The translations under genes were made by a program, and so were the position numbers. From the NCBI GenBank assembly GCA_016719165.1, contig JADKAJ010000005.1, positions 1 through 64,000 of the forward strand: 64,000 nucleotides of DNA. The letters are read 5' to 3'. Under the pieces are notes generated by a model. The model was not told where the DNA came from, did no database searches, and was given only the letters and a program-made list of their open reading frames with translations. This DNA comes from Chitinophagaceae bacterium. Lineage in GTDB: Bacteria; Bacteroidota; Bacteroidia; Chitinophagales; Chitinophagaceae. Below, in pieces: positions 1 to 8,263 of this stretch. How positions within the stretch are numbered: the stretch's first letter is position 1; each line of letters begins with the position of its first letter.

Positions 1-36
1 CGCCTAAACAGATCTTTGAACTGAAAGGCGGGCGTG

Positions 37-620
37 ATGGGATTGATAAAAGATGTTTCCCGGTCAATTGGTGTATTAAACGGCAGCAGCGATATAAAAA
101 AATTATTTGATAAAAGTATTGACTCGTATGAGACGTATGAAAATATAGCTGTTCGCAGGGAGCAATCAAAGTGATAAAGAGAGGGTGAAATACGACCAAT
201 GGTATAAGCTGCGGGAAAGTGTATGTACGCTATTTCCCCGTTAGTTATAAAAAAGTAAGGATACAGGTGTATATGCCCGAAGATGTACTGGACGCAGACA
301 ACAAGTTGAATAATGAATATGTAGTCTTTGACCCCACCGGTCAGCAGGCCATCCCTGCTTTTACCAATGCACAGCGGCTTGGTATTGGTGCACCGGTGAT
401 TGCTGTAATAAGAGAAATTATTAAAGTAAATAAACAAACCACACCTCAAAGAAAGTACCGGAGGAGAGAAAAAGAACCCGAAAACGAGGAGTTTGATTGT
501 TTGTTGCCGGGGACATTGCGAATTGGATTGTGCCGTGGTTGGTGGAGTCACTCTACAAACAACCCGGAACTTTATTGAGTTATACCAATGCAAAGAGTAG
601 ATTCGGTTTAGTGAAGTACC
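37..620 (+). pseudogene. Fragmented reading frames, unknown protein
   Basis: A run of short open pieces in shifting frames: 37-174 (45 codons, Lys/Asp/Ser-rich), then 219-578, whose residues 1-80 look like real protein (PEDVLDADNKLNNEYVVFDPTGQQ), then a continuation in another frame from about 497 (VAGDIANWIVPWLVESLYKQ). The pieces appear to belong to one or two genes broken by single-base shifts. No family is recognised. The 5' part may lie outside the window. These may be true remnants or sequencing errors, since the next gene shows the same pattern. Confidence 0.35.
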
Positions 621-669
621 CCGCCGTAAACACTCCGGCAGTTTGCTTTTCATCTTTAATATTTCACAC

Positions 670-2040
670 ATGCAATTTTAAGCAACCCTCCGGATTTCTT
701 TGTTTTCTTTTTTGTTGGATCAACCTTTTTGCCGGCGCACAAACAGGGACAGCGTTAACAAAAAAATACCAGAATGATAAATACCGGTTTAGTTTTTCTT
801 ACCCTGCACAATTTTTATTGGAAGTGTTAAATGAGGATAGATGGATCATCCGGAATACAAGATAGAACATGAGATTGGTTTTAAGATAATGCACCTGCAG
901 GAAAGAGTTATGACAGTTATGTCAACAGTCTTTCAACAAATCTCTTTAATCAACTTGTCCAAAAGGGTATGGATTATCTGCAACTATGACGGAATTCCTA
1001 CAAGAGTCCCCTATGGCAAATACCTGTTAAATGGATTCGAATTTGACTTATTTATATGCAGTTCCCCGGTAGTGGCTCAGGTTTGAAAATTAGCCAACAG
1101 CTGGAGTTTATTTAGACATTTTCGGAAAAAAAAAAACCAGCCATGTAAGCTTTGTGCCAGATGGTATCATTATCTATGATTTCCGATCACCTATTGATGT
1201 AGATGGTCATAAACTCACTAAACAAGTCATTAGTTCATTTGAGAAAACGGTAATATTTAAAGAAGCCACCGTTCCAAAACCAGTGACAACCACTGTTACT
1301 AAAAAGAAACCGGTTAAACCCACTGCCGTTGTAAAACCAACTACTGTTGAAAAAAAAAACACCTGAACCGCCAGTTGTTGACCGTCCATAAAGACGAATC
1401 CAGCTCCCAAAGATCCAATAGTTGTTAAAGAAAAAGTACCGGCAACAAAAAGGGACTATATGTTTTTTATGGTCCTGATGGAAAGGCCGGCTTTAAAAAC
1501 GAACTGAATGAAATTGTATTCCGAGGCGTATAGCACCCATTATGTAACCTGGGTAAGAGGGTTTGCTGCCCTGGGAAAGGATAATAAATGGGGTTTTATT
1601 GATACCACCGGAAAAGATAGTAGTTCCTTTCATTTTTGAAGAGTCAAAAGATTTTAGTGAGGGATATGCAGCTGTAAAAAAAGACGGTAAATGGGGATTT
1701 ATAAATACCCGCAACGATATGGTCATCCCGTTTTATTATAGTGATGCCCGTTTTTTCAAGGAAGGGTATGCCGCCGTTGCAAAGATGGGGAATGGGGATT
1801 TATTGATTTGACAAATTCACTGGAAGATTGCTTATCGTTATGAATATGCTTTTGATTTTAGTGAAAGCATTGCCGCAGTAGAAATGAAAGGATTATGGAG
1901 TTACATAAATAAGGAAGGTAATACTTGTTCACTGAAAAATTTGAAAAAAAGCCGGTTTCTTGTATTCAAAACGGTAGGGCCGAAGTAAAAAAGATGGTGA
2001 AAAGTATATAATTGATAAAACGGGCAAGCGGGTTAACTAG
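670..2040 (+). pseudogene. Frame-broken secreted WG-repeat protein
   Basis: Joining frames gives one plausible protein: an N-terminal secretion-like segment (GFLCFLFCWINLFAGAQ) with the start codon near 670, a short domain beginning DKYRFSFSYPAQFL, a Lys/Pro/Thr linker (about 1255-1375), then WG beta-repeats (DNKWGFIDTTGKIVVPFIFE at 1575-1640, DGKWGFINTRNDMVIPFYY at 1684-1740, and a further unit near 1790). The last unit ends at a TAG at 2038-2040. At least five single-base shifts are needed, several in A runs (1126-1136, 1350-1359, 1987-1992). WG-repeat proteins are common envelope or exported proteins of unknown binding role in Bacteroidota. The family call for the repeats is firm; whether the gene is dead or mis-sequenced is open. 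Confidence 0.6.
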
Positions 2041-2049
2041 TTTTAAATA

Positions 2050-2186
2050 AACTGCTTTCTTGGTTGGTTTACAGTCTCGTTGAGGCTGATGCTTCGTCGT
2101 ACCATCAGTCGGGACTAACCATAACTTATCCGACACTTCGGGAACCATTCAGTTTTTTTTATTTTGGAATACTACGGACAACGGGG
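2050..2186. repeat. Diverged ~136 bp direct repeat, copy A
   Basis: It starts AAACTGCTTT, contains GAGGCTGATGCTTCG, and ends with a GGAA(T/C)ACTA(C/A)GGACAACGGGG segment. Copy B at 2914-3049 has the same order and spacing of these blocks with a diverged middle. The two copies flank the secreted-protein gene 2208-2768. They may be members of a dispersed intergenic repeat family or relics of a duplication. Confidence 0.6.
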
Positions 2187-2207
2187 ACAGAAGTGAAAGG
2201 GGCTGGT

Positions 2208-2768
2208 TTAGTTATCTGTAATAAGTATTCTCACCATCAAACCTCCCTGGTCCAGATCCAGGTACTCCAGCCTGATGGTAAAGTTGAAATATTTTTTATC
2301 TATTGACAAGCCTTCTGTTTTAAGCCGCCAGGCGTCGCCTTTTACATACATTTCATATTCCCCACCGTTTTTGTATTTAGTATTTGTATAAGGCACCAGT
2401 GGTACACCATTAAAGTCCAGCGAAGCAATTTTGGCTTTCCATTCGGTATATAATTTATCAAAAACAGACATGGGCAGTTCTTCATCAGATTCTATGTTAG
2501 CGAGATACTCCAGTTTTCCTGTCCTATAGTCTTTTTCAAGGAAGCAATATTTAGTGCCGCTGATATTCACTTTTGAATAAAAACTGTTGTTCTTGATGTC
2601 ATATTTTGGCACCCCGTTTTTAAGTGTTTCAAAGCCTGATGGAAACGACTCCAGGATTTTTAGAAACTGGTCATTCAGTTCTTTACTGGCCTGGGCTTGC
2701 ACAGTAGCTGAAAAGACAAACGATAAAACAAGCAATACAAACCCGGTGATTTTAATACTAGCTTTCAT
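2208..2768 (-). CDS. Hypothetical secreted protein, 186 aa
   Basis: The intact frame starts at ATG 2768 with a clear Sec signal peptide (residues 1-26: Lys at 5, hydrophobic ITGFVLLVLSFVFSA, cleavage after AQA). The mature part is about 160 residues, with alternating polar and aromatic stretches typical of a small beta-rich periplasmic or surface protein, and no Cys in a lipobox. No family is recognised. It stands alone between the two copies of a 136 bp repeat and points away from the upstream operon. The neighbourhood is accessory, so it may have moved together with the repeats. Confidence 0.7.
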   Translation of the reverse strand: MKASIKITGFVLLVLSFVFSATVQAQASKELNDQFLKILESFPSGFETLKNGVPKYDIKNNSFYSKVNISGTKYCFLEKDYRTGKLEYLANIESDEELPMSVFDKLYTEWKAKIASLDFNGVPLVPYTNTKYKNGGEYEMYVKGDAWRLKTEGLSIDKKYFNFTIRLEYLDLDQGGLMVRILITDN

Positions 2769-2913
2769 TACAAATTATTTACCTGCTATAAATATATGTT
2801 TTTTAATAACTCACTCTCATTCCAGGTGGAGGCCGGACGGTAAGACAACTTGTCCCGGTTCATTCGGGATCGGCTGAGTAACTATAAAGTAGGAACACCA
2901 GGGAGAGAAGGGC

Positions 2914-3049
2914 AAACTGCTTTTATGATTGGTTTTACAGCTTCGTAGAGGCTGATGCTTCGATACAATATTTATCCCTTTCCAACGGTCGGAACGAAGT
3001 ATAAGCATTCAGCAGTTTTTTATTTTTTGGAACACTAAGGACAACGGGG
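2914..3049. repeat. Diverged ~136 bp direct repeat, copy B
   Basis: This is the second copy of the repeat at 2050-2186, same strand, with shared blocks AAACTGCTTTT, GAGGCTGATGCTTCG, TTTTTTATTTT and GGACAACGGGG. It ends three bases before the stop codon of the KGGVGR ATPase gene. The remaining part of the 2769-2913 gap holds only a small hairpin (TCCCG at 2853-2857, CGGGA at 2865-2869) and no gene. Confidence 0.6.
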
Positions 3050-3051
3050 GG

Positions 3052-4656
3052 TTATAAGAAATTTCCAGTAGTTAAATTATATTTTTCTAATAGTTTTTGA
3101 AACCGTTCTTCTAAAATAAATTGTTTATAAATTTTTTCTGTCGATAAGCTATTTTGTAAATTTTCTGCATCTAGTATTAACGCCATTTCTAAATTTAGAT
3201 AGAATTCATTAATCTTTCCTTGTCCAGCTTTTATTTCAGCAAGTGTAGCAAGAGCGATAGCAAAGTTTGGGTCAAGTTCTAAGGCTTTATAAATGTCAGT
3301 TAAAGCCTCGTCATATTTTTCTAGTATTCTATTAGAGTTACCCCTTCCATTATATGCAAAAGGTATTTCAGGGGAGATTTCTATTGCCATAGTATAGTAT
3401 TCAATAGATTTTTCAATCATGTTTTCACGATAGCAAATTAAGCCTAATCCTGTTAATGCATTATAATACTTGGGATTAATTTTCAATATATTTTCAAATG
3501 TTTTTCTTGCATTATTCAAATCATTTAATGTGAGTTGGATTTCGCCTAATAATTCTAAAGCCGGTAGGTATACAACCTTATTTAGAATTTGTGAAATGTC
3601 ATTTTTGGCCTTTTCATACTCTTTAACATTATAATATTCCATTGCTCGAAAATAATAGAAATTATAATTTCTGCTATTAAGACTAATAGCCCTTGAAATT
3701 AAATCCATTCTCTCTGAAGAAGATTTTGAACTTAAAGCTTTCAGAAAAAGAGTTTCGGCTTTTTTAATGTTTTTGAATATTGCAAGTTCTTCACTTGTAA
3801 AATCATTTTGTGTTAATTGTTCAAAGAGATTCAAATAATCTCTTGATATTTGTGCTGTACTTGCATCTTTTTCATAGCCAATTTTTATTCTTTCGTTTTC
3901 CTCTAATTCCCTATCTGAATGAATTATATTTATTTCGCTTTTTAAATTTGGTAAGTAATCTCTTTTGATTTTAGAAATTAAACTCTGTTCTTTTGATTTG
4001 TCAATTGAATTATCAGTAAAAGGTACTCGGCTTAGAACAAAAGTTACTTTAGGGGGTGTATCTTGAACTAAGTTTTTAGGATTACTTATGCTTTCAATGA
4101 TTTTCTGACATCCATAGAGATTCTCTTTATTGTTAGCTGCAACTACAACAATTTCATCCGCAAGTAATGAAAGTGTAATTCCTGACATTTCTGAAATTCC
4201 TGTTCTTGAGTCAATTAGTAAATATTCGGGGTCGAGCTGTTTTTTTATTTTTTCTTTTAAATCAAGTAAAAAGGCTAAACCGTTTTCATTTTTGTAAAGT
4301 AATTCCTGCCAGTTAATTGAAGAAACCTTATGCCAATATTCTTTTGAATCAATATTTCCTGCAGGTATTAAATCTATACTTGTTTTTAATGAATGAGGAG
4401 TGATTTTTAAAGAATAATCCTTAATACTTGAAGGTAGAATCCCAGAATTGGTAAATTCATAAATATAGTCTACAATCCCTTTAGTTAATTTTATTTGGTT
4501 AGCTATCGGAAATTTAAAATGTAGTCCAGGTGCTTCAAGATCAAAGTCAAGTAAACAAACTTTTCTACCAAACTCTGCCAATCTTAATGCAATATTGGCC
4601 AATGCTAGTGATCTTCCAACGCCACCTTTGTAAGAATAAAAAGTTATGGTTTTCAT
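3052..4656 (-). CDS. KGGVGR-variant ParA/MinD-like ATPase with TPR repeats
   Basis: 534 aa. Residues 1-270 are a SIMIBI/MinD-type ATPase: the deviant Walker A KGGVGRS at 10-16 keeps the signature Lys10 but has Arg where ParA and MinD have Lys before Ser/Thr; a switch-like LLDFDLEAPGLH lies at 35-46, and LLIDSRTGISEMSG is the Walker B-like segment near 147-160. From about residue 300 to the end are tandem tetratricopeptide repeats (for example AYNGRGNSNRILEKYDEALT), a protein-binding solenoid. The start ATG lies one base after the stop of the upstream XRE gene, so translation is probably coupled. Such KGGVGR proteins sit in accessory, often defence-like, loci, but no function is established. 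The gene is visibly A/T-rich against prfC next door, suggesting transfer. Confidence 0.75.
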   Translation of the reverse strand: MKTITFYSYKGGVGRSLALANIALRLAEFGRKVCLLDFDLEAPGLHFKFPIANQIKLTKGIVDYIYEFTNSGILPSSIKDYSLKITPHSLKTSIDLIPAGNIDSKEYWHKVSSINWQELLYKNENGLAFLLDLKEKIKKQLDPEYLLIDSRTGISEMSGITLSLLADEIVVVAANNKENLYGCQKIIESISNPKNLVQDTPPKVTFVLSRVPFTDNSIDKSKEQSLISKIKRDYLPNLKSEINIIHSDRELEENERIKIGYEKDASTAQISRDYLNLFEQLTQNDFTSEELAIFKNIKKAETLFLKALSSKSSSERMDLISRAISLNSRNYNFYYFRAMEYYNVKEYEKAKNDISQILNKVVYLPALELLGEIQLTLNDLNNARKTFENILKINPKYYNALTGLGLICYRENMIEKSIEYYTMAIEISPEIPFAYNGRGNSNRILEKYDEALTDIYKALELDPNFAIALATLAEIKAGQGKINEFYLNLEMALILDAENLQNSLSTEKIYKQFILEERFQKLLEKYNLTTGNFL

Positions 4657-4657
4657 A

Positions 4658-5179
4658 TCAGTCGTTTAATTCAAATAATTTATTATTTCTCTCTCTAACT
4701 CTTTTCTTAATAATAGATAACCGATTTTCGTCTATTTCTTCGGAAAAATGATATGGCTTATGGAATTCAATTTTTATTGGCTGAATATCCATTTCGAGTG
4801 CTTCGGCTATTAAGGATAATCTGGCAATCGTAGCTGTAGAATAATTACATGCCTCATATCTTTGAATTTGTTGTTCTTGCATATCAACTTTTGAAGCCAA
4901 GTCTGCTTGAGTCCAGCCTTTTATTATTCTTGTTTTAATTAAGGCTAATTGAAAGTTGGGTAATGAGTCGGCAACTAAAAAATTTATTTCACCTTTCTTC
5001 AATTGTTCATACTCCAAAATATCTCTTTCAAAATCTTCAATTTGACTTTTTACTCCATCTATTTGTGCTTTTTTTAAGATTGGATGTAAACCTTCTTGAC
5101 TTTGTAGTTCTGTTAGTGCAGATTGAAATTCTTTGAGTTTTTGCTTGGTGATACTATTTTGTTTGTCATTCTTAATCAT
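4658..5179 (-). CDS. XRE-family HTH regulator with N-terminal helical domain
   Basis: 173 aa. Residues 1-70 form a Gln/Glu/Lys-rich, probably coiled-coil region (LKEFQSALTELQSQE, QIEDFERDILEYEQLKKGE). Residues about 78-135 are a Cro/CI-type helix-turn-helix (IIKGWTQADLASKVDMQEQQ, IQRYEACNYSTATIARLSLI). The basic tail suits DNA binding. It is the middle gene of a three-gene operon, 11 nt after the nucleotidyltransferase-like gene and 1 nt before the ATPase gene. The form and position resemble antitoxins that repress their own operon. The paired ACAAYAAAATWGTTGT sites upstream of the operon are natural operator candidates (inference). Confidence 0.75.
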   Translation of the reverse strand: MIKNDKQNSITKQKLKEFQSALTELQSQEGLHPILKKAQIDGVKSQIEDFERDILEYEQLKKGEINFLVADSLPNFQLALIKTRIIKGWTQADLASKVDMQEQQIQRYEACNYSTATIARLSLIAEALEMDIQPIKIEFHKPYHFSEEIDENRLSIIKKRVRERNNKLFELND

Positions 5180-5190
5180 TATTTAAGGTT

Positions 5191-5628
5191 TTATAGGTTA
5201 ATCTGTATTATACCTTTTGGTGAATTATCGTTTTTATCTTTTTGAAAGAACTCTATGTACAACTCTCTTGGAGGAGAGGCAAGTGCAGTGGCAGAGAAAA
5301 ATTCGCCTCCATATTTTAGTTTTTGATTCAATCTGGCATTTGAAAAGTCTAGAAATACAGGATGTTCTTTAAAGATTTTTTCCCAATTCATCCCGGTTGG
5401 ATCGTAGCATGCATCATAATCATTAGGATGGTCACAATTGGAGGCGAAGCTTCCATCCAAAAAGAGTTTAGTGCATCCACAAGATTTCAAATCTTTTATA
5501 GCTTGTAAAAGACCAGTAATTAAATCCCTTCTTTTTTTTGTAAAACCTAAATCAATTTTTAGCTGATCGATTGTTATAACATGGATTCCAGCTGGCAAAT
5601 TTCCATTGGCTTGATAAGTTAACGGCAT
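5191..5628 (-). CDS. DUF6932-like nucleotidyltransferase-fold protein
   Basis: 145 aa. The core LFLDGSFASN...PNDYDACYD (GS at 59-60, Asp70 and Asp72) matches the GS-x(n)-DxD signature of minimal nucleotidyltransferases, which bind NTP and metal. The rest fits the small DUF6932-type proteins found beside HTH genes (family assignment from memory of the motif). It is the first gene of the operon and A/T-rich. Its ATG (5628-5626) is only one base from an operator-like palindrome, and there is no clear Shine-Dalgarno. Minimal nucleotidyltransferases act as toxins or as antitoxin modifiers in several toxin-antitoxin systems; which role applies here cannot be told from sequence. Confidence 0.65.
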   Translation of the reverse strand: MPLTYQANGNLPAGIHVITIDQLKIDLGFTKKRRDLITGLLQAIKDLKSCGCTKLFLDGSFASNCDHPNDYDACYDPTGMNWEKIFKEHPVFLDFSNARLNQKLKYGGEFFSATALASPPRELYIEFFQKDKNDNSPKGIIQINL

Positions 5629-5629
5629 T

Positions 5630-5738
5630 ACAATAAAATTGTTGTGTTAAATAAATTAATTTCTTCATTTTGGCTTCTTGTTTGATTGAATGTAAAAATA
5701 ATGGTTTTTAACAACAAAATAGTTGTGAAAAATAAATT
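5630..5738. promoter_or_regulatory. Paired palindromic operator candidates upstream of the three-gene operon
   Basis: Two copies of ACAAYAAAATWGTTGT (5630-5645 and 5711-5726), each an inverted repeat ACAAY-N6-RTTGT, are followed by a shared A/T tail so that the direct repeat extends to 28 bp (5630-5657 and 5711-5738). Centres are 81 bp apart, about eight helical turns, on the same face. The first copy abuts the start codon of the operon. This arrangement suits cooperative binding and looping by the XRE protein. The rest of 5739-5900 is very A/T-rich with no gene. Confidence 0.5.
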
Positions 5739-5906
5739 TATATTAATTGTGAATAGAAATTAAGCGATTTTCATAGTACTGGCCATAAAAAATTAAAAAT
5801 CATATAATTACAATATTGTATTTATGTTAATATTTTATACAATGCTAAACTAAATTGTCTTTTTGTGCTTAGAGCCATTGTTTTTATTCAGATAAGCCTC
5901 AACGCT

Positions 5907-5914
5907 TACCTTTG
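5907..5914 (+). promoter_or_regulatory. TAnnTTTG -7 element of prfC
   Basis: TACCTTTG, the Bacteroidota -7 consensus, lies 10 bp before ATG 5924. Transcription would begin around 5920, giving a very short leader, and this rules out the in-frame TTG at 5912 as start. No convincing -33 TTTG is seen at the usual spacing. Confidence 0.5.
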
Positions 5915-5923
5915 CGGCCATTT

Positions 5924-7510
5924 ATGAAATATCACAACGAAATAGCAAGGCGCAAAACATTCGCCATTATCTCTCACCCGGATGCGGGTAAAACGACGCT
6001 GACCGAAAAATTCCTGCTCTTTGGCGGTGCCATCCAGGTGGCGGGTGCGGTAAAGAGCAATAAGATAAAGAAGCATGCGACCAGCGACTTTATGGAGATA
6101 GAACGGCAACGGGGTATCTCCGTGGCTACCTCGGTAATGAGTTTTGAATACAACAACGTACTGATCAACCTGCTGGATACTCCCGGTCACAAGGACTTTG
6201 CTGAAGATACCTACCGTACCCTTACAGCGGTGGACAGTGTTATCCTGGTGATTGATAGTGTGAACGGGGTGGAAGCACAGACCCGCCGCCTGATGGAAGT
6301 CTGCCGCATGCGGGATACTCCCGTTATTGTTTTCATCAATAAAATGGACCGGGACGGTAAGAACCGCTTTGACCTGCTGGAAGAAATTGAAAAAGAATTA
6401 GCCATCCACCTGCACCCGATGACCTGGCCCATCAACAGCGGTAAAGAATTTAAAGGCGTATATAACCTGCACGATAAAAATTTATTGTTGTTTACCGCGG
6501 GTACCAAAGGTGCCGAAGAGGGAGCCATTCCTATTTCTGATCTGCATGACGAAGTGGTAAATGATAAACTGGGAGAGAAGGATGCTCAACAACTGCGGGA
6601 AGATGTGGAACTGGTGGACGGGGTACATGGGCAACTGAAGATACAGGACTACCTGGATGGAAAAGTGGCGCCGGTTTTCTTTGGATCGGCCATCAACAAC
6701 TTTGGCGTGAAGGAAATGCTGGATACATTTATCCGCATTGCACCTACACCCCGGAGCCGGGAAACAACGGTGCGTCCCGTGGATGTGGAAGAAGATAAGA
6801 TGAGCGGCTTTGTTTTTAAGATACATGCCAACCTTGACCCCAAGCACCGGGACCGTATCGCTTTCTTCCGGGTTTGCTCCGGTAAGTTTGAACGCAATAA
6901 ATATTTCCATCATGTGCGCCTGGATAAAGATGTCCGTTTCAGTAATCCCTATTCTTTTATGGCCCGTGATAAAAGCATTATCGAAGATGCTTATGCCGGT
7001 GATGTGGTGGGTCTGTTTGACACCGGTAATTTCAAAATTGGTGATACGCTGACAGAAGGCGAAGATTTTTTCTTTACAGGTATTCCTTCTTTCTCCCCGG
7101 AGATCTTTAAAGAAGTGGTGAACAAGGACCCGATGAAGACCAAGCAACTGGAAAAAGGTTTGTTGCAACTGACGGATGAGGGAGTGGCGCAGTTGTTTAC
7201 CCAGTTTGGTGGTAATAAGAAGATCATCGGTTGTGTGGGAGAACTGCAGTTTGAAGTGATCCAGTACCGCCTGCTGCATGAATACGGTGCCTCGGTGGTG
7301 TTTAATACCCTGCCTTTTTATAAAGCTTGCTGGTTAACTTCTAAACATGCTGCCAAGCTGCTTGATTTCTCCCGTTTCAAACAGGCGAATATTGCAGAAG
7401 ATAAGGATGGGCATATGGTGTACCTGGCACAGAGTGAGTGGTTTTTGAATACGGAACGAACGAATAACCCGGATATTGAGTTTCATTTTACCAGTGAGAT
7501 ACATAAATAA
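5924..7510 (+). CDS. prfC: Peptide chain release factor 3
   Basis: 528 aa, the usual RF3 length. This translational GTPase removes RF1/RF2 from the ribosome after termination. G motifs: P-loop HPDAGKTT at 18-25, effector segment [13 protein letters not shown]3 [15 protein letters not shown] and G4 NKMDRD. The RF3-specific domain II/III follows ([38 protein letters not shown]). The ATG is chosen because an in-frame TTG four codons earlier lies inside the promoter. It is monocistronic, and its G/C-rich core-gene codon use contrasts with the operon upstream. A terminator-like hairpin lies in the following palindromic element. Confidence 0.95.
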   Translation: MKYHNEIARRKTFAIISHPDAGKTTLTEKFLLFGGAIQVAGAVKSNKIKKHATSDFMEIERQRGISVATSVMSFEYNNVLINLLDTPGHKDFAEDTYRTLTAVDSVILVIDSVNGVEAQTRRLMEVCRMRDTPVIVFINKMDRDGKNRFDLLEEIEKELAIHLHPMTWPINSGKEFKGVYNLHDKNLLLFTAGTKGAEEGAIPISDLHDEVVNDKLGEKDAQQLREDVELVDGVHGQLKIQDYLDGKVAPVFFGSAINNFGVKEMLDTFIRIAPTPRSRETTVRPVDVEEDKMSGFVFKIHANLDPKHRDRIAFFRVCSGKFERNKYFHHVRLDKDVRFSNPYSFMARDKSIIEDAYAGDVVGLFDTGNFKIGDTLTEGEDFFFTGIPSFSPEIFKEVVNKDPMKTKQLEKGLLQLTDEGVAQLFTQFGGNKKIIGCVGELQFEVIQYRLLHEYGASVVFNTLPFYKACWLTSKHAAKLLDFSRFKQANIAEDKDGHMVYLAQSEWFLNTERTNNPDIEFHFTSEIHK

Positions 7511-7520
7511 TAAGGTCTTT

Positions 7521-7715
7521 TACTTTTTTGTCTTGACACAAAAAAGTAACAAAAAAGGTCAAGGCTTCAAAAAAATGGCTAAAAATTATTCCGTAATCCT
7601 AAACCCGGCGAACTCGCCGCTAAATTTATTTTAATTCAACAAACTGCCGGCTCAAACAACGCCGGCTTTTTAACGGCTTACTTCATAATTTTTTTAACGC
7701 CATTTTTTTGAGGCC
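7521..7715. repeat. Nested palindromic intergenic element with terminator-like hairpin
   Basis: The 243 bp between prfC and the GNAT gene is almost all inverted repeats. TACTTTTTTGT (7521-7531) pairs perfectly with ACAAAAAAGTA (7538-7548). A longer imperfect pair, about 7563-7596 with 7678-7715, encloses CGGCGA-ac-TCGCCG (7606-7619) and GCCGGC-N9-GCCGGC (7646-7666) followed by TTTTT. The last hairpin can serve as prfC terminator. The overall design resembles MITE/REP-like intergenic elements. No ORF is inside. Confidence 0.55.
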
Positions 7716-7753
7716 GTGCTTTCCTATTTGAAAATCTTTACCTTTCGAACTGT

Positions 7754-8254
7754 ATGGAAATTATTTTTGAAACAGAACGGCTTATAGTCCGAAAGTTCAC
7801 CACTGCTGATTATGATAATCTTTTCCTGTTGCATGGTAACCCGGAGGTGATGCGGTATATCCGGCCTGTAAAAACAAAAGAAGAAAGCGATGTTTTCCTT
7901 GATATGGCATTGGAAACGTATGCCTCTTCGTACATGGGCCGCTGGGCGGTTGATGAAAAACTAACCGGTAACTTTGCGGGCACTTTTGTTATTGTTCCTA
8001 TCCCTGATGATACAGAGAAAATACAATTGGGTTATTCGTTTACCCCGGAGAACTGGGGAAAAGGATTTGCCACGGAAGTGACGAGGGCAGGATTGGATTA
8101 TTTCCGGAATAATACCCCGCTGACAGAAATATATGCAGTAACGGAATCTCCAAACATCGCTTCGCAAAAAGTTTTATTGAAGGCCGGGTTTTCTCTTTAC
8201 GGTAATAAGATGGAAGGAGAGAAGGAATTGGTTGTGTTTATTGTAAGAAGGTAA
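7754..8254 (+). CDS. GNAT-family N-acetyltransferase (RimJ/RimL type)
   Basis: 166 aa. The N-terminal FETERLIVRKFTTADYDNLFLL is the opening strand-helix of RimJ/RimL-like GNAT proteins. The acetyl-CoA binding motif A is LGYSFTPENWGKGFATEVTR (about 95-114), followed by IYAVTESPNIASQKVLLKAGF, the usual motif B. Such enzymes transfer acetyl groups from acetyl-CoA to amino groups of proteins or small molecules; the substrate cannot be predicted. It is a single gene, with a TACCTTTC element just before ATG 7754, and convergent with the T9SS protein gene. Confidence 0.85.
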   Translation: MEIIFETERLIVRKFTTADYDNLFLLHGNPEVMRYIRPVKTKEESDVFLDMALETYASSYMGRWAVDEKLTGNFAGTFVIVPIPDDTEKIQLGYSFTPENWGKGFATEVTRAGLDYFRNNTPLTEIYAVTESPNIASQKVLLKAGFSLYGNKMEGEKELVVFIVRR

Positions 8255-8263
8255 ACGGTCATT

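Noticed and set aside
3052..4656. ParA-like gene taken as plasmid or chromosome partition system
   Set aside because: No parB, no parS-like repeats, Arg in the P-loop and C-terminal TPRs argue against partitioning.
6482..7279. 265-codon open frame antisense to prfC
   Set aside because: It lies wholly inside prfC, whose G motifs are perfect; the antisense translation is rich in His/Gln/Ile with no family pattern.
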